Positions 1 to 8,258 are shown, counted from the first letter of the stretch. The stretch is DNA of 12,699 nucleotides from Candidatus Aegiribacteria sp. (GCA_030642525.1 DAOWNO010000026.1:1-12699), one strand, 5' to 3'. Notes: generated by a model not told the origin, from the letters alone. Numbers and translations are program-made.

Positions 1-980
<980 letters not shown>

Positions 981-1173
981 TATTTATATAGGATTATTTA
1001 CCTGTATAGTTTTGCTATAATTGTTTTTGGTCCGATCTGCTATAGCTGGCAGATCCGCTCGTTTTGAGCCAAGTGCCAGTCCCGAAAGGGACTGACTCAA
1101 GGAACCGACACAGACCATGCTCATGCGATGCTGTCTTCTCACAGATTTCAAAGATCTTGCGCTCCGCAGCGCG
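981..1173 (-). other. 16S rRNA leader with processing-type hairpins
   Basis: This is the transcribed spacer between the proximal rRNA promoter and the 16S 5' end, read on the minus strand. It contains a 7-bp hairpin at 1034-1055 (GATCTGC pairing with GCAGATC). It also has a longer stem at 1064-1100: an inner CAGTCCC-GAAA-GGGACTG hairpin at 1077-1094, closed by an outer TTGAG/CTCAA pairing. The inner loop is a GNRA/UUUC-type tetraloop depending on strand. Such stems are usual in rRNA leaders and probably guide folding and RNase III processing. The partner strand downstream of 16S is outside the window, so the processing stalk itself cannot be checked. Confidence 0.6.
1142..1172 (-). promoter_or_regulatory. 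boxB/boxA-like rRNA antitermination element
   Basis: Reading the minus strand, a short hairpin (GCGCT, loop GCGG, AGCGC; 1172-1159) is followed directly by AAGATCTTTGAAAT (1158-1145). That resembles the boxA core found ahead of bacterial 16S genes (CTTTGAAA and CTTTAAC types). The order of hairpin then boxA matches known rrn leaders, where NusB/NusE and associated factors load to prevent Rho termination. The similarity is by eye. The boxA match is good in its centre and poor at its edges. Confidence 0.45.
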
Positions 1174-1180
1174 AATTTAT

Positions 1181-1209
1181 AACCTAGAACGTACCACTAT
1201 CCTTGTCAA
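1181..1209 (-). promoter_or_regulatory. rRNA proximal promoter (P2-like)
   Basis: On the minus strand a perfect -35 TTGACA (1209-1204) is separated by 17 bases from TAGGTT (1186-1181), a 3/6 match to the -10 consensus. The start point would be near 1174, giving a leader of about 195 bases to the 16S 5' end. The exact -35 in the expected place upstream of the boxB/boxA-like element is the main support. Confidence 0.55.
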
Positions 1210-1278
1210 CCCTATTTCCGATATACTGCATCAGTAAGAGTTAACTCGCTGAATCAGTTCAATTCAAAGTGGAACCGA

Positions 1279-1307
1279 TATATGCAGACATCTCCCAAAG
1301 ATGTCAA
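1279..1307 (-). promoter_or_regulatory. rRNA distal promoter candidate (P1-like) with inverted repeat in its spacer
   Basis: On the minus strand a second TTGACA (1307-1302) is followed after 17 bases by CATATA (1284-1279); at 18 bases the hexamer is ATATAT. Tandem promoters about 100 bases apart are common ahead of rRNA operons. The spacer contains a perfect 7-bp inverted repeat (gacatct 1287-1293, agatgtc 1299-1305) that also overlaps the -35. It could be an operator or a hairpin in a transcript from further upstream. The promoter call is plausible, not proven. Confidence 0.4.
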
Positions 1308-1324
1308 GGATAAGATTATCATGT

Positions 1325-1351
1325 TGGTACACTACCATTTAGACATGTCTA
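1325..1351. repeat. Two adjacent inverted repeats upstream of the rRNA promoters
   Basis: Between the rRNA promoters and the divergent sensor-like gene are TGGTA-CAC-TACCA (1325-1337) and, two bases on, the perfect 12-bp palindrome TAGACATGTCTA (1340-1351). Both have the size of dimeric repressor or activator sites. No regulator is identified, and neither sequence recurs exactly elsewhere in the window as far as I could see. Confidence 0.4.
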
Positions 1352-1397
1352 TCCTAAGTAATCATCTTTCTGTATGTTTAACACCATATTCCCCCCC

Positions 1398-1427
1398 TTG
1401 GTTCCCGGAATAGTCAGAGGTTAATAT
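1398..1427 (+). promoter_or_regulatory. Candidate promoter of the pseudo-kinase gene
   Basis: TTGGTT (1398-1403) and TAATAT (1422-1427) are separated by 18 bases. This predicts a start near 1434 and a leader of about 45 bases before the ATG at 1479. It sits just after a run of seven C. The -10 is a fair match, and the -35 matches 4 of 6. It is the best candidate in the interval between the divergent rRNA operon and this gene. Confidence 0.35.
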
Positions 1428-1452
1428 TGTTATATTGTATTCAGTTTAAAAT

Positions 1453-1457
1453 GGAGG
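1453..1457 (+). promoter_or_regulatory. Shine-Dalgarno GGAGG placed far from the annotated ATG
   Basis: A strong GGAGG lies 21 bases before the ATG at 1479 but only 6 bases before an in-frame CTG at 1464. It also overlaps a separate ATG at 1451 that opens a 29-codon reading frame ending at 1540 inside the main gene. It therefore does not support the ATG start in the usual way. It may serve a non-AUG start five codons upstream (with the same N-terminal fold), or the short overlapping frame may couple to the main gene. Confidence 0.4.
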
Positions 1458-1478
1458 TTATCGCTGAATCCGACAGAA

Positions 1479-4160
1479 ATGCTCCTGCGAATTTCACTCT
1501 CAGGAGAGATTATCGAAAAGGCAACAGGAACCGGACCTGATGGATCAATGAATGATGTCCCTGATCTGACCGGGAAAGATATCTCCTCTCTTTTCAGCAG
1601 GTGGCCTTTATCAGATGAATTCAGAATGGTCCGATTCTTATCGGGTTTAAAAACACTGTTTACTGCATCAAGGATGGATAGCGAGTCATCTCTTCTTGTT
1701 TATTACCTTGATATAGAAGATAATAGTTTCTCCAATCCAGCTATTCCGTTTATCAGAGTAATCCCTGAAAGACATTTGCCCATCGTATCTCCGGGTTTTC
1801 TATGCCTTCTGGGGTATACACCATGGGAACTCTCGCAGAGTGAATTGATCTCGTCACTGCTCGACAATTCCGATCAGGCTCAGGGATATGTAACTCTTCT
1901 GGATAAGAACGGTAAAGGGCACAGACTGATCTTCTCCAGAACAACTAATAACTCCGGCGGAATGGATTACAGTTTTATCCCGCAACCCCGGGGACTGGTT
2001 TTCCCTGTTGAGGAGCTTGATCGCCTTGCCAGCATGAATATACAGGGGACGGATGATCTCCTGTCCTACCTGGTTGATGTGCTCGAACTCGAAGCAGCAG
2101 TTCTCATGGTTAGATCTGTGCAGGGTTATGTTCCCGTAAGCATGATTAACGTTGAAATAGACAGAGAACATTTCGAAACAAGCAGCGCTTTCGAATCAGC
2201 AAATCTTCAGTATCCAGTCTGGGTCGACTCCGGCGGTGAGGATTCTCTACTGGGTTTCACCGGACAGTGTCTTGCTTATCCTTACGGGAATATTCTTCTT
2301 GTTGCTCCCTGGAGCGGAGATGCCGATAGATTGCAGCGCAGAGCGGATGCGCTGATGCCTGCTGTTTCAATGAGGTATGAGCAATTCAAAGTTACTTATG
2401 GAGAGCACAAACTACAGGCACTGCTTCATGAGCTGGATATTCAACTCTCGGGGCTGCAGGACTCAGAAGCTCTCGGAAAAGTTCTTGACACTGCAGCAAT
2501 AGGCTTTGGAGCGTCTGTAATAGCGATATTCGGTCCGGAAGAATCAGCCAGCCCAATCGCGAACAGCAGAACTAACAGCGAAATCAGAGATCTGCTTGTC
2601 TCCGACCGCCCTTTTGAGGAATGTTTTAATGACACACATATCACAATCTTGAAAGACGGCTATATCCTGCTCACTGCCTGGGATGATGAAAGAGAAGTAC
2701 CTTACTCAACCGTAGATGCTTTCGGAAAAGTTCTCAGGAAAACTGATTTTTCATCAATGAGTATTCCTGAGGAAAAGCTCCCGGATTTTTCCTCACTTCA
2801 AGCGGTTCTAATGAAGGACACTCATATTCTATGGCAGGGGCGGTCACTGGGCCTTTCCCATTGTTATCAGTTTTACGGGTACTCAAGACAATGTGCTGAT
2901 TGTCCTGTTAATCATCTTTCCGCCACCGGAAAGAAAAGCGCAAGACTCGAAAATCACCAGGGATTCATCGAGGAGATTCATCCAGCACGAAATGGATTCC
3001 TTGTGACCTGGACAAAACTTCCTGATGATAAAAATGCAGATAGTAGAATCCAGAATCAAAGTGAACAATTTCCTGGAGGAACTGCGTTATATACATCCAC
3101 AGGTGAAATCATATCCTGGAATGGATGGTTTCAGGAGGCAACCGGGATTGGCTCAGATCAGGCGTGCGACCAAAATGCTGCGAGAATACTGGACAGGATT
3201 GACTGCCCGTCTGTACTCTCACAATTCAGATCTGCACTGGCTGGTGTTTTCATTCCAGAACCTGTTGAGTTCATTTGGAAAGGTATGAAATGTTTCAGCA
3301 GAATTCGTCGGATTGAATCCGAAAATCTGATTCATCATACGATTCTTGATTCAAACAGGGCTGGAATCGCGGTTATTGCTCCTCTCGGCCCCGGCGCAAT
3401 GACGTCATCTTCTGAACCCGGTTCCCTGGCAGAGTATCTCTCCACCGCATGCAGGCGGGAAGGATGGGAATTCGATATTTCCAGTGCTACTACAGGCCAT
3501 GGAGCTCCTGTATGGTTCTCTCGAGAAGTTACAACAGATCTGCTTTCGGGGCTCCTGCACAGCCTTGCTCCCATGTGCCCGGACAGGTGGACAGGTCTCG
3601 AAACCGGATGGCTTGATAACACACCGGAAACTGGAGCGTTTTCATTTCTTCCGGGACGATATCACGTCCTCCGTTTCAGATTGCATGGATTGCATTTCAC
3701 CGAGTATTCAGCCACTCTTGAAAAACTGAGCATTCTATTTCAGGGTTTCGGGGGCTGGCTCGCCGGATCTCCAGGGGAAGAGGTGTTGCAGGTTGCTCTT
3801 CCCGCTGCGCGAAAGAACGAAAGGAAAATCGATGCAATCATCTACTCACCTCTGCGGGTATTTACTGAACTCTGCCGTGATGTACTTTCCAATATCAGCT
3901 CAAAGAGCTTCCTGTATACAGAATCCGCCAGAGAAATGGCTACCGAACAGGAGAATGCCAGAGCAATCATCTGCAGACTGGATCAGAGCAACCTTCATTA
4001 TGCCAATGCACTCACTGCAAGAATCCCGGGACAACCGGTACTTGTAGCCTCCGGTTTGTCTACAGGTATCCCATCTGTAACAACCCGTGTTACGCATCTT
4101 CAGCTTCCGGTAGATCCTGATAAGCTCCTTTCCGCCATCAGGAAAGTAATCCGGGGTTAA
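1479..4160 (+). CDS. Multi-PAS/GAF signalling protein, degenerate hybrid histidine kinase (pseudo-kinase)
   Basis: This is an 893-residue soluble protein with no membrane segment. From the N terminus I see PAS-like sequence at about 1-155 (including the VSPGFLCLLGYTPWEL stretch), GAF-like regions at about 190-300 and 313-425, and a PAS-like segment with a cysteine cluster (C462, C472, C475, reading CADCP). Another PAS-like region starts near 533 (STGEIISWNGWFQEATG). Residues about 648-775 follow the layout of a histidine-kinase ATPase domain, ending in GGWLAGSPGEEVLQVALPA. Residues about 779-893 follow a receiver domain, ending ASG...LPVDPDKLLSAIRKVI. The phosphorylated-His box, the ATP-binding Asn of the N box, the DxGxG Asp, the receiver acidic pair and phospho-acceptor Asp, and the Lys of the KP motif all appear lost. 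I infer a sensor that no longer transfers phosphate and acts by protein contact. The start is uncertain (see the GGAGG at 1453). The gene is followed 2 bases later by a small membrane protein. Confidence 0.75.
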   Translation: MLLRISLSGEIIEKATGTGPDGSMNDVPDLTGKDISSLFSRWPLSDEFRMVRFLSGLKTLFTASRMDSESSLLVYYLDIEDNSFSNPAIPFIRVIPERHLPIVSPGFLCLLGYTPWELSQSELISSLLDNSDQAQGYVTLLDKNGKGHRLIFSRTTNNSGGMDYSFIPQPRGLVFPVEELDRLASMNIQGTDDLLSYLVDVLELEAAVLMVRSVQGYVPVSMINVEIDREHFETSSAFESANLQYPVWVDSGGEDSLLGFTGQCLAYPYGNILLVAPWSGDADRLQRRADALMPAVSMRYEQFKVTYGEHKLQALLHELDIQLSGLQDSEALGKVLDTAAIGFGASVIAIFGPEESASPIANSRTNSEIRDLLVSDRPFEECFNDTHITILKDGYILLTAWDDEREVPYSTVDAFGKVLRKTDFSSMSIPEEKLPDFSSLQAVLMKDTHILWQGRSLGLSHCYQFYGYSRQCADCPVNHLSATGKKSARLENHQGFIEEIHPARNGFLVTWTKLPDDKNADSRIQNQSEQFPGGTALYTSTGEIISWNGWFQEATGIGSDQACDQNAARILDRIDCPSVLSQFRSALAGVFIPEPVEFIWKGMKCFSRIRRIESENLIHHTILDSNRAGIAVIAPLGPGAMTSSSEPGSLAEYLSTACRREGWEFDISSATTGHGAPVWFSREVTTDLLSGLLHSLAPMCPDRWTGLETGWLDNTPETGAFSFLPGRYHVLRFRLHGLHFTEYSATLEKLSILFQGFGGWLAGSPGEEVLQVALPAARKNERKIDAIIYSPLRVFTELCRDVLSNISSKSFLYTESAREMATEQENARAIICRLDQSNLHYANALTARIPGQPVLVASGLSTGIPSVTTRVTHLQLPVDPDKLLSAIRKVIRG

Positions 4161-4162
4161 AT

Positions 4163-4651
4163 ATGTGGATAAGCCTGTTAATCGTATTTCTGTTTTCCGC
4201 TTCCACTCCTGAGGAATTCCTTCAGGAACTCTGTGAGCACCGAATCGGAACAGATGGAGCGATCTTCTGGTCAACTCATGCAGCATCTGAAGTACCTGAC
4301 AGGTACGCAAACCCGGACTCCCTCCTGCTGCTCCTTGCTGACAAGGAAGAACTATCGGTCAATCCGGGATCAAGAACGAACTTCCGGAACATCGATGAGA
4401 CATTCAGAATTGAATTCGGGGAATCATACTGGACATGGACTGATGCGGAAGATACCCGTCACAGGACAGAAGGACTTGCAATCATTGAGTGCACACGGGG
4501 TAACTATATCTGGGTTCAGATACCTGTTCTGTCTTCCAGATCAGTAAGCGCGGGAAGAAAGCAAACGCTTATCTCGGGATTTCTTTTTACGATTCTGATC
4601 CTTGTATTTACAGCAATTTCTATTGCCTGGGCAAAAAGAAGATATTTGTAA
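4163..4651 (+). CDS. Small exported or membrane-anchored protein of unknown function
   Basis: This is a 162-residue protein that I do not recognise. It opens with a hydrophobic signal-like stretch (MWISLLIVFLFSAS), then has a polar domain of about 115 residues rich in acidic and aromatic positions (SYWTWTDAED). It closes with one strong membrane helix at about 138-156 followed by the basic tail AKRRYL. That predicts an extracytoplasmic domain tethered by a C-terminal helix with the tail in the cytoplasm. It starts 2 bases after the stop of the pseudo-kinase gene, so the two are almost surely co-transcribed and probably translationally coupled; no separate strong Shine-Dalgarno is seen apart from GGGG inside the preceding stop region. 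A role as membrane partner of the preceding protein is an inference from this arrangement alone. Confidence 0.7.
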   Translation: MWISLLIVFLFSASTPEEFLQELCEHRIGTDGAIFWSTHAASEVPDRYANPDSLLLLLADKEELSVNPGSRTNFRNIDETFRIEFGESYWTWTDAEDTRHRTEGLAIIECTRGNYIWVQIPVLSSRSVSAGRKQTLISGFLFTILILVFTAISIAWAKRRYL

Positions 4652-4664
4652 CAGATAGCAGAAT

Positions 4665-4937
4665 TCAGCTGAACCGTTCCCATTCTGAAGAAAAATCCAG
4701 AACCTGAACAGGCATTTCCTGCATCGAGAGCTCAAGGGTTACAGCGTTCTCTATAAAATCCTCAAGATCTCTCTGAAGCAGAATCAGCTGCGACATGAAA
4801 ACCTGATAGGCATCCAGATTCTCAATATTGTTTGAAGGCAACTCAGAACCCGAATCGAGTTCCTCCTGCAGGTCCTTCAGTAACGAGGAAAATGCCAGCA
4901 GCATCTCCGTCGCCTGATTGATATTTGTCATTTCCAT
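4665..4937 (-). CDS. Small helical protein, unknown function, last gene of the envelope operon
   Basis: This is a 90-residue acidic protein with no cysteine, no signal peptide and no membrane segment. It looks like two long amphipathic helices (about 5-30 and 42-70) joined by a Ser/Asn-rich linker, a shape common in small chaperones, adaptors and coiled-coil partners. I do not recognise the family. It begins 6 bases after the stop of the PAP2-hydrolase gene and is the promoter-distal member of the operon. Two start codons are possible. The first ATG (4937) lies only 3 bases from GAGGG, while the second (4931, Met3) lies about 9 bases away and fits better, giving 88 residues. Its stop lies inside the 10-bp palindrome TTCAGCTGAA (4664-4673), just before the convergent gene ends. 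Confidence 0.65.
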   Translation of the reverse strand: MEMTNINQATEMLLAFSSLLKDLQEELDSGSELPSNNIENLDAYQVFMSQLILLQRDLEDFIENAVTLELSMQEMPVQVLDFSSEWERFS

Positions 4938-4943
4938 CTTCCC

Positions 4944-6413
4944 TCAGTTGATTTCCGGTATGGTAGGAAAATCATGGATAAATCCCGATTCGTCAACTGC
5001 CACAGATTTTATATGTCTTCCTCTGATGTATTCCAAAGACACCTTGAAGGCGGCTTCAATCTGTGGCTGGCTCCATCTATGAGCATTCCAGACAGGATGG
5101 CGGGCTTCATCAAGCGCTACGAAAAGACCACCGTATTCGGAAGCGAGTTGAATACCTGCTTCCGGAGGCGATATTCTATCACAAATACCATTGATAAACA
5201 CGTACCTGGTTGCAGCAGAATCATTAATGTAATCTTCAGGTTGAAATATCTCAAGTCCTCTTCTTGCATTCGCAGGAAGCAGCAGTTTCAGAATCTTTTT
5301 CCTGAAGCTCCCCAGTTTCATTTGCGCAGCAGTGAAGAAATTACTGTAAGCTCCATGGCAGATTATCCCCGCAACAGGCTCTCCAAGAATACCGGCCATC
5401 TTCAGTGCAATCACGCTGCCCATTGATGAACCGTAAAATATCGTTCGATCCATGGAAAAACCCATCTTTCCCCTCGCGCAAGAGATCGCTCCTGCAAGAT
5501 CATATACTTCAGCAGGTCCTCCGGAAGTGACGGGAACGGGATGTCCATCATGTCCTCGAAGAGGAACGAGAAACACCGAAAACCCCATTCGGTTGAAGAT
5601 CAAGCCAGGTTCTGCAATCGATGTGACGCTGCCGTGAAGTCCGTGGACCATGATGATCAGATCCTTGCCTGAGTTCAGAAAGTATCCTGTCATGTGGTAG
5701 CCATCCAGCGAACTGATATCAACAGGTTTCCACGGTGATTCAGGGAAAGAATATGGAACGGGCTGGCGAATTCGGAATCTATTTGTGTAACCTATCAAAC
5801 CCGGTCGGGATAACATTTTCCTGAAAATCAACCAGAATAGAATAGCTGATAATGCTCCGATACTCCATCCTGCCAAAACATCAATTGGATAGTGAACTCC
5901 CAGGTAGATCCTGCTGAACCCGACCAGGATTGAAACCGATATTGCAAATGGAGCAAGGGGCGGGTACGCGAGTGCTATGGTAGTTGCAAGGGCAGCAGAA
6001 TTCGCCGAATGCGCGGATGGAAAAGATCTGTTGCCGTGCACGTCGCCTCTGTAATTCACTTCTCCGCTGATGTTCTCTTCAAAGCAGGGTCTGGATCTGG
6101 CTACATTACTTTTCAGATGGTAACAGACCTGGTCTGATGCAGATGTTGCCAGGATCATGCAGAGCAGAACTATTCTGGGATTCTTTGACGCAAATGCCCG
6201 TTTCCATTTACTGCCGCCTGAAACATATGGTTTCGTTCTGCCCCACCATAGCAGAAGCAGAATCCAACCTATCAGCAGTGGGACCCAGTTATCAACATTT
6301 GTGATCGTTCGCATTATGAATGTGAGCGGAGAAAATTCAATTCCATTTACCTGAAAAAACAGGGATGTATCCCAGGACGGCCAGAGTACTCCAGCTTCCG
6401 CTAAAACTGCCAC
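4944..6413 (-). CDS. PAP2-family membrane phosphatase fused to an alpha/beta hydrolase
   Basis: From a GTG start at 6413 this is 489 residues. Residues about 1-200 form a multi-helix PAP2 (type 2 phosphatidic acid phosphatase) domain with all three active-site motifs: K101-(6)-R108-P109, PSAH at 132-135, and SR at 167-168 with H174 and D178. This family removes phosphate from membrane lipids such as phosphatidate or undecaprenyl diphosphate. Residues about 230-470 form an alpha/beta hydrolase with the oxyanion HG (257-258), nucleophile GSSMG (328-332, Ser330), Asp412 and His439, so both enzymes look intact. GTG 6413 is chosen because it leaves a normal short lead to the first PAP2 helix and overlaps the upstream transglutaminase gene by only 13 bases. 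The frame stays open to 6527, but that part is the other gene's coding sequence. The substrate of the hydrolase is unknown; a linked lipid or ester is likely. Confidence 0.88.
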   Translation of the reverse strand: MAVLAEAGVLWPSWDTSLFFQVNGIEFSPLTFIMRTITNVDNWVPLLIGWILLLLWWGRTKPYVSGGSKWKRAFASKNPRIVLLCMILATSASDQVCYHLKSNVARSRPCFEENISGEVNYRGDVHGNRSFPSAHSANSAALATTIALAYPPLAPFAISVSILVGFSRIYLGVHYPIDVLAGWSIGALSAILFWLIFRKMLSRPGLIGYTNRFRIRQPVPYSFPESPWKPVDISSLDGYHMTGYFLNSGKDLIIMVHGLHGSVTSIAEPGLIFNRMGFSVFLVPLRGHDGHPVPVTSGGPAEVYDLAGAISCARGKMGFSMDRTIFYGSSMGSVIALKMAGILGEPVAGIICHGAYSNFFTAAQMKLGSFRKKILKLLLPANARRGLEIFQPEDYINDSAATRYVFINGICDRISPPEAGIQLASEYGGLFVALDEARHPVWNAHRWSQPQIEAAFKVSLEYIRGRHIKSVAVDESGFIHDFPTIPEIN

Positions 6414-7819
6414 CGGATATCCAGATCTGTTCCGGCCGCAACCTCTGCCAGAGACAGTGCTTTCCAGAATCCGCCGGCTGACCGCACTTCCGCTTCCGGA
6501 AGGCTTCCCGGAAACGCAACAGTCCATGATTGCTTGGCCGGAAACAGAGTATCCTCAAGGGAAGGAAGTGTATAGACACGGGCAGCGTCACACCCGCTCA
6601 TGGATGAATGTGACAATACGAGAAAACTGCCATTTGTTCCCATACCTACCGCATGGAATGCTATGTCGAGAGGAGTCCAGATTCCATCGCTGACCATGAA
6701 TTCATTCCTGCAATGAAACACAGGATCATCTCCGGAGCATGAATACCCGCCGCACACTCTTGCTGGAATTCCAAGAGCTCGGCAGGCAGCTGCAAAATAC
6801 GCGGATATTCCCGCAGTGTCTCCGCATCCGTTCCGGCTTACACTTCTGGACAACCCTTCGTACATGTATAACCCTGTCGGAACCTCACATATCCTCAGAG
6901 AATCAGTGATGTAACGGAGAATCGATTCAACTTTGCCAAGAGGATCAGGACTTCTCCCTGACATGCGTCTGGCTTGAATGAACATCTCTCCAGTCGGATC
7001 TATCCATTGCGAAATCGCAAGAGCAAGCTCTATCTCTTCTGAAGCTCCCGGAACAGGCAACACGATATCATCGGAATCGATGGTCATGGATTCCACCGGA
7101 AAGACAGTGAATTCCTGTGAGATCTGAATAATGAGCTCTGACCCGTTAGAAATGCCGGATATATAGAAAACTGGCAGTCTTCCAGGATAATCAAGATTAA
7201 TTTCAATCTCTGTAACATCAATACCGGATATCTGCCAGTCAGGAATAGAAGCTTCCTGCAAATTGAAATTCCCTGCGACAGGGATCCAGACATTCAGCGA
7301 ATCTCCTGGATTTACAGAGAAGGAATTTAGTTTTAAAGTCATGCTATAGGTTCCGAAAACACCATCTGAGTAAGAAGAATAATTTGCATTTGATGCCCGG
7401 TTGTATACATCGCGAAGCCACGATGAATTCCCCGGGAGATATAAAAACGGCTTGTCTTGTCCTGAAGCAAGCTGCTCTATTCTGAATCCGGGATACCTCA
7501 AATGCCCGTCTATCCTGATGGTGTCCGTCGGAGCAAGTTTCCCGAGAAACCAGGATACATCAATACTTTCGCCCGAAATGTCCCTGGCAAGATCGAGTGC
7601 TTCCGAAGCTGATAAGTTGTAATAATCCCTTGTCTGCCAAAGAACCTCCAGCAGGAAACCGGCATCTGTTCTCTGTTCCGGGTCAATCTCCAGAACAGCC
7701 TCAAGCACCTCCGCAGCCTGTTGATAATAGCCGTCAAGCATCAGCCTGCGAGCAGTGGACACAGGGTTCTGCGCAATTCCTGCAAGAGTGAGCAAAGCAA
7801 AAAACATATTACTGATCAT
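6401..7819 (-). CDS. Exported transglutaminase-like protein with N-terminal TPR-like helices
   Basis: This is a 472-residue protein. The N terminus is a signal peptide (about 1-17, MISNMFFALLTLAGIAQ). Then come TPR-like helices at about 20-60 (GYYQQAAEVLEAVLEIDP), a central beta-rich region at about 150-270, and a transglutaminase-like core. The core keeps the catalytic triad in family order: Cys332 in NGCGDTAG, His369 in HCRNEF, and Asp385 in WTPLD. In bacteria this fold mostly acts as a protease or amidase on periplasmic or cell-surface targets rather than as a cross-linker. The spare cysteines (C346, C356, C361, C370) near the active site could form disulphides in the periplasm. Its ATG overlaps the TGA of the upstream DUF1232 gene in an ATGA arrangement, and its TAG lies within the start of the PAP2 gene, so it is the second cistron of a coupled operon. 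Confidence 0.85.
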   Translation of the reverse strand: MISNMFFALLTLAGIAQNPVSTARRLMLDGYYQQAAEVLEAVLEIDPEQRTDAGFLLEVLWQTRDYYNLSASEALDLARDISGESIDVSWFLGKLAPTDTIRIDGHLRYPGFRIEQLASGQDKPFLYLPGNSSWLRDVYNRASNANYSSYSDGVFGTYSMTLKLNSFSVNPGDSLNVWIPVAGNFNLQEASIPDWQISGIDVTEIEINLDYPGRLPVFYISGISNGSELIIQISQEFTVFPVESMTIDSDDIVLPVPGASEEIELALAISQWIDPTGEMFIQARRMSGRSPDPLGKVESILRYITDSLRICEVPTGLYMYEGLSRSVSRNGCGDTAGISAYFAAACRALGIPARVCGGYSCSGDDPVFHCRNEFMVSDGIWTPLDIAFHAVGMGTNGSFLVLSHSSMSGCDAARVYTLPSLEDTLFPAKQSWTVAFPGSLPEAEVRSAGGFWKALSLAEVAAGTDLDIRWQF

Positions 7820-8253
7820 AAACCGCTCTCAATTTCCTTCCGTTCTATCGTCCCTTCGGTTTCTTTCCAAATCCTGTATTCTTCCAGATCAGTTCCAATG
7901 AACTTGATACACAGGCTCAGCACAAAAGCATCATCTATGTATCCAATGAACGGGATCATATCCGGAATAACATCGAGTGGATTCACAAAGTACAGCAGTG
8001 TGAATACTACGGCTCCAAGCGTACGAAGCGGAACTTTATACCTGCCTTTAACAGAGTCAGAAAGCATGGCGTAGAGAATTTTTATATCCTCCCAGAACTT
8101 CTGCAGTGCTGCCGGGATGCCGTGAGCTTCAAGATAATTCATCTTCTTTTCTGTTCTTCCGGCAGCTTCCAGGGTTTCATTCCTATCAACGGATTTTCTT
8201 CCGCTTTCAAACATTTTTTCAAGTCTTCTCCGGTCTCTATTCCTGAGATTCAT
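7816..8253 (-). CDS. DUF1232 (YkvA-like) membrane protein
   Basis: This is a 145-residue protein, first gene of the minus-strand operon. Residues 88-108 carry the family signature: an aromatic residue, NPLDVIPD, then IPFIGYIDD. Hydrophobic segments at about 76-92 and 98-120 flank it. The N-terminal 60 residues are charged and probably cytoplasmic. The function of DUF1232 proteins is not settled; they are small membrane proteins often found beside envelope genes. An AAAGG about 13 bases before the ATG may serve as ribosome site. Its TGA overlaps the ATG of the transglutaminase gene by 4 bases (ATGA), which suggests coupled translation. Confidence 0.88.
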   Translation of the reverse strand: MNLRNRDRRRLEKMFESGRKSVDRNETLEAAGRTEKKMNYLEAHGIPAALQKFWEDIKILYAMLSDSVKGRYKVPLRTLGAVVFTLLYFVNPLDVIPDMIPFIGYIDDAFVLSLCIKFIGTDLEEYRIWKETEGTIERKEIESGL

Positions 8254-8258
8254 CTGTA

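Noticed and set aside
3335..3622. Minus-strand frame of 95 codons inside the pseudo-kinase gene, and similar antisense frames at 1854-2171 and 3900-4310
   Set aside because: They lie opposite a long gene with clear domain content, lack ribosome sites, and show no recognisable protein features.
6414..6527. N-terminal extension of the PAP2-hydrolase frame to 6527
   Set aside because: This stretch is the 3' coding part of the transglutaminase gene in another frame, and the extra residues are Ser/Gly/Arg-rich and unlike a PAP2 lead. GTG 6413 gives a normal start.
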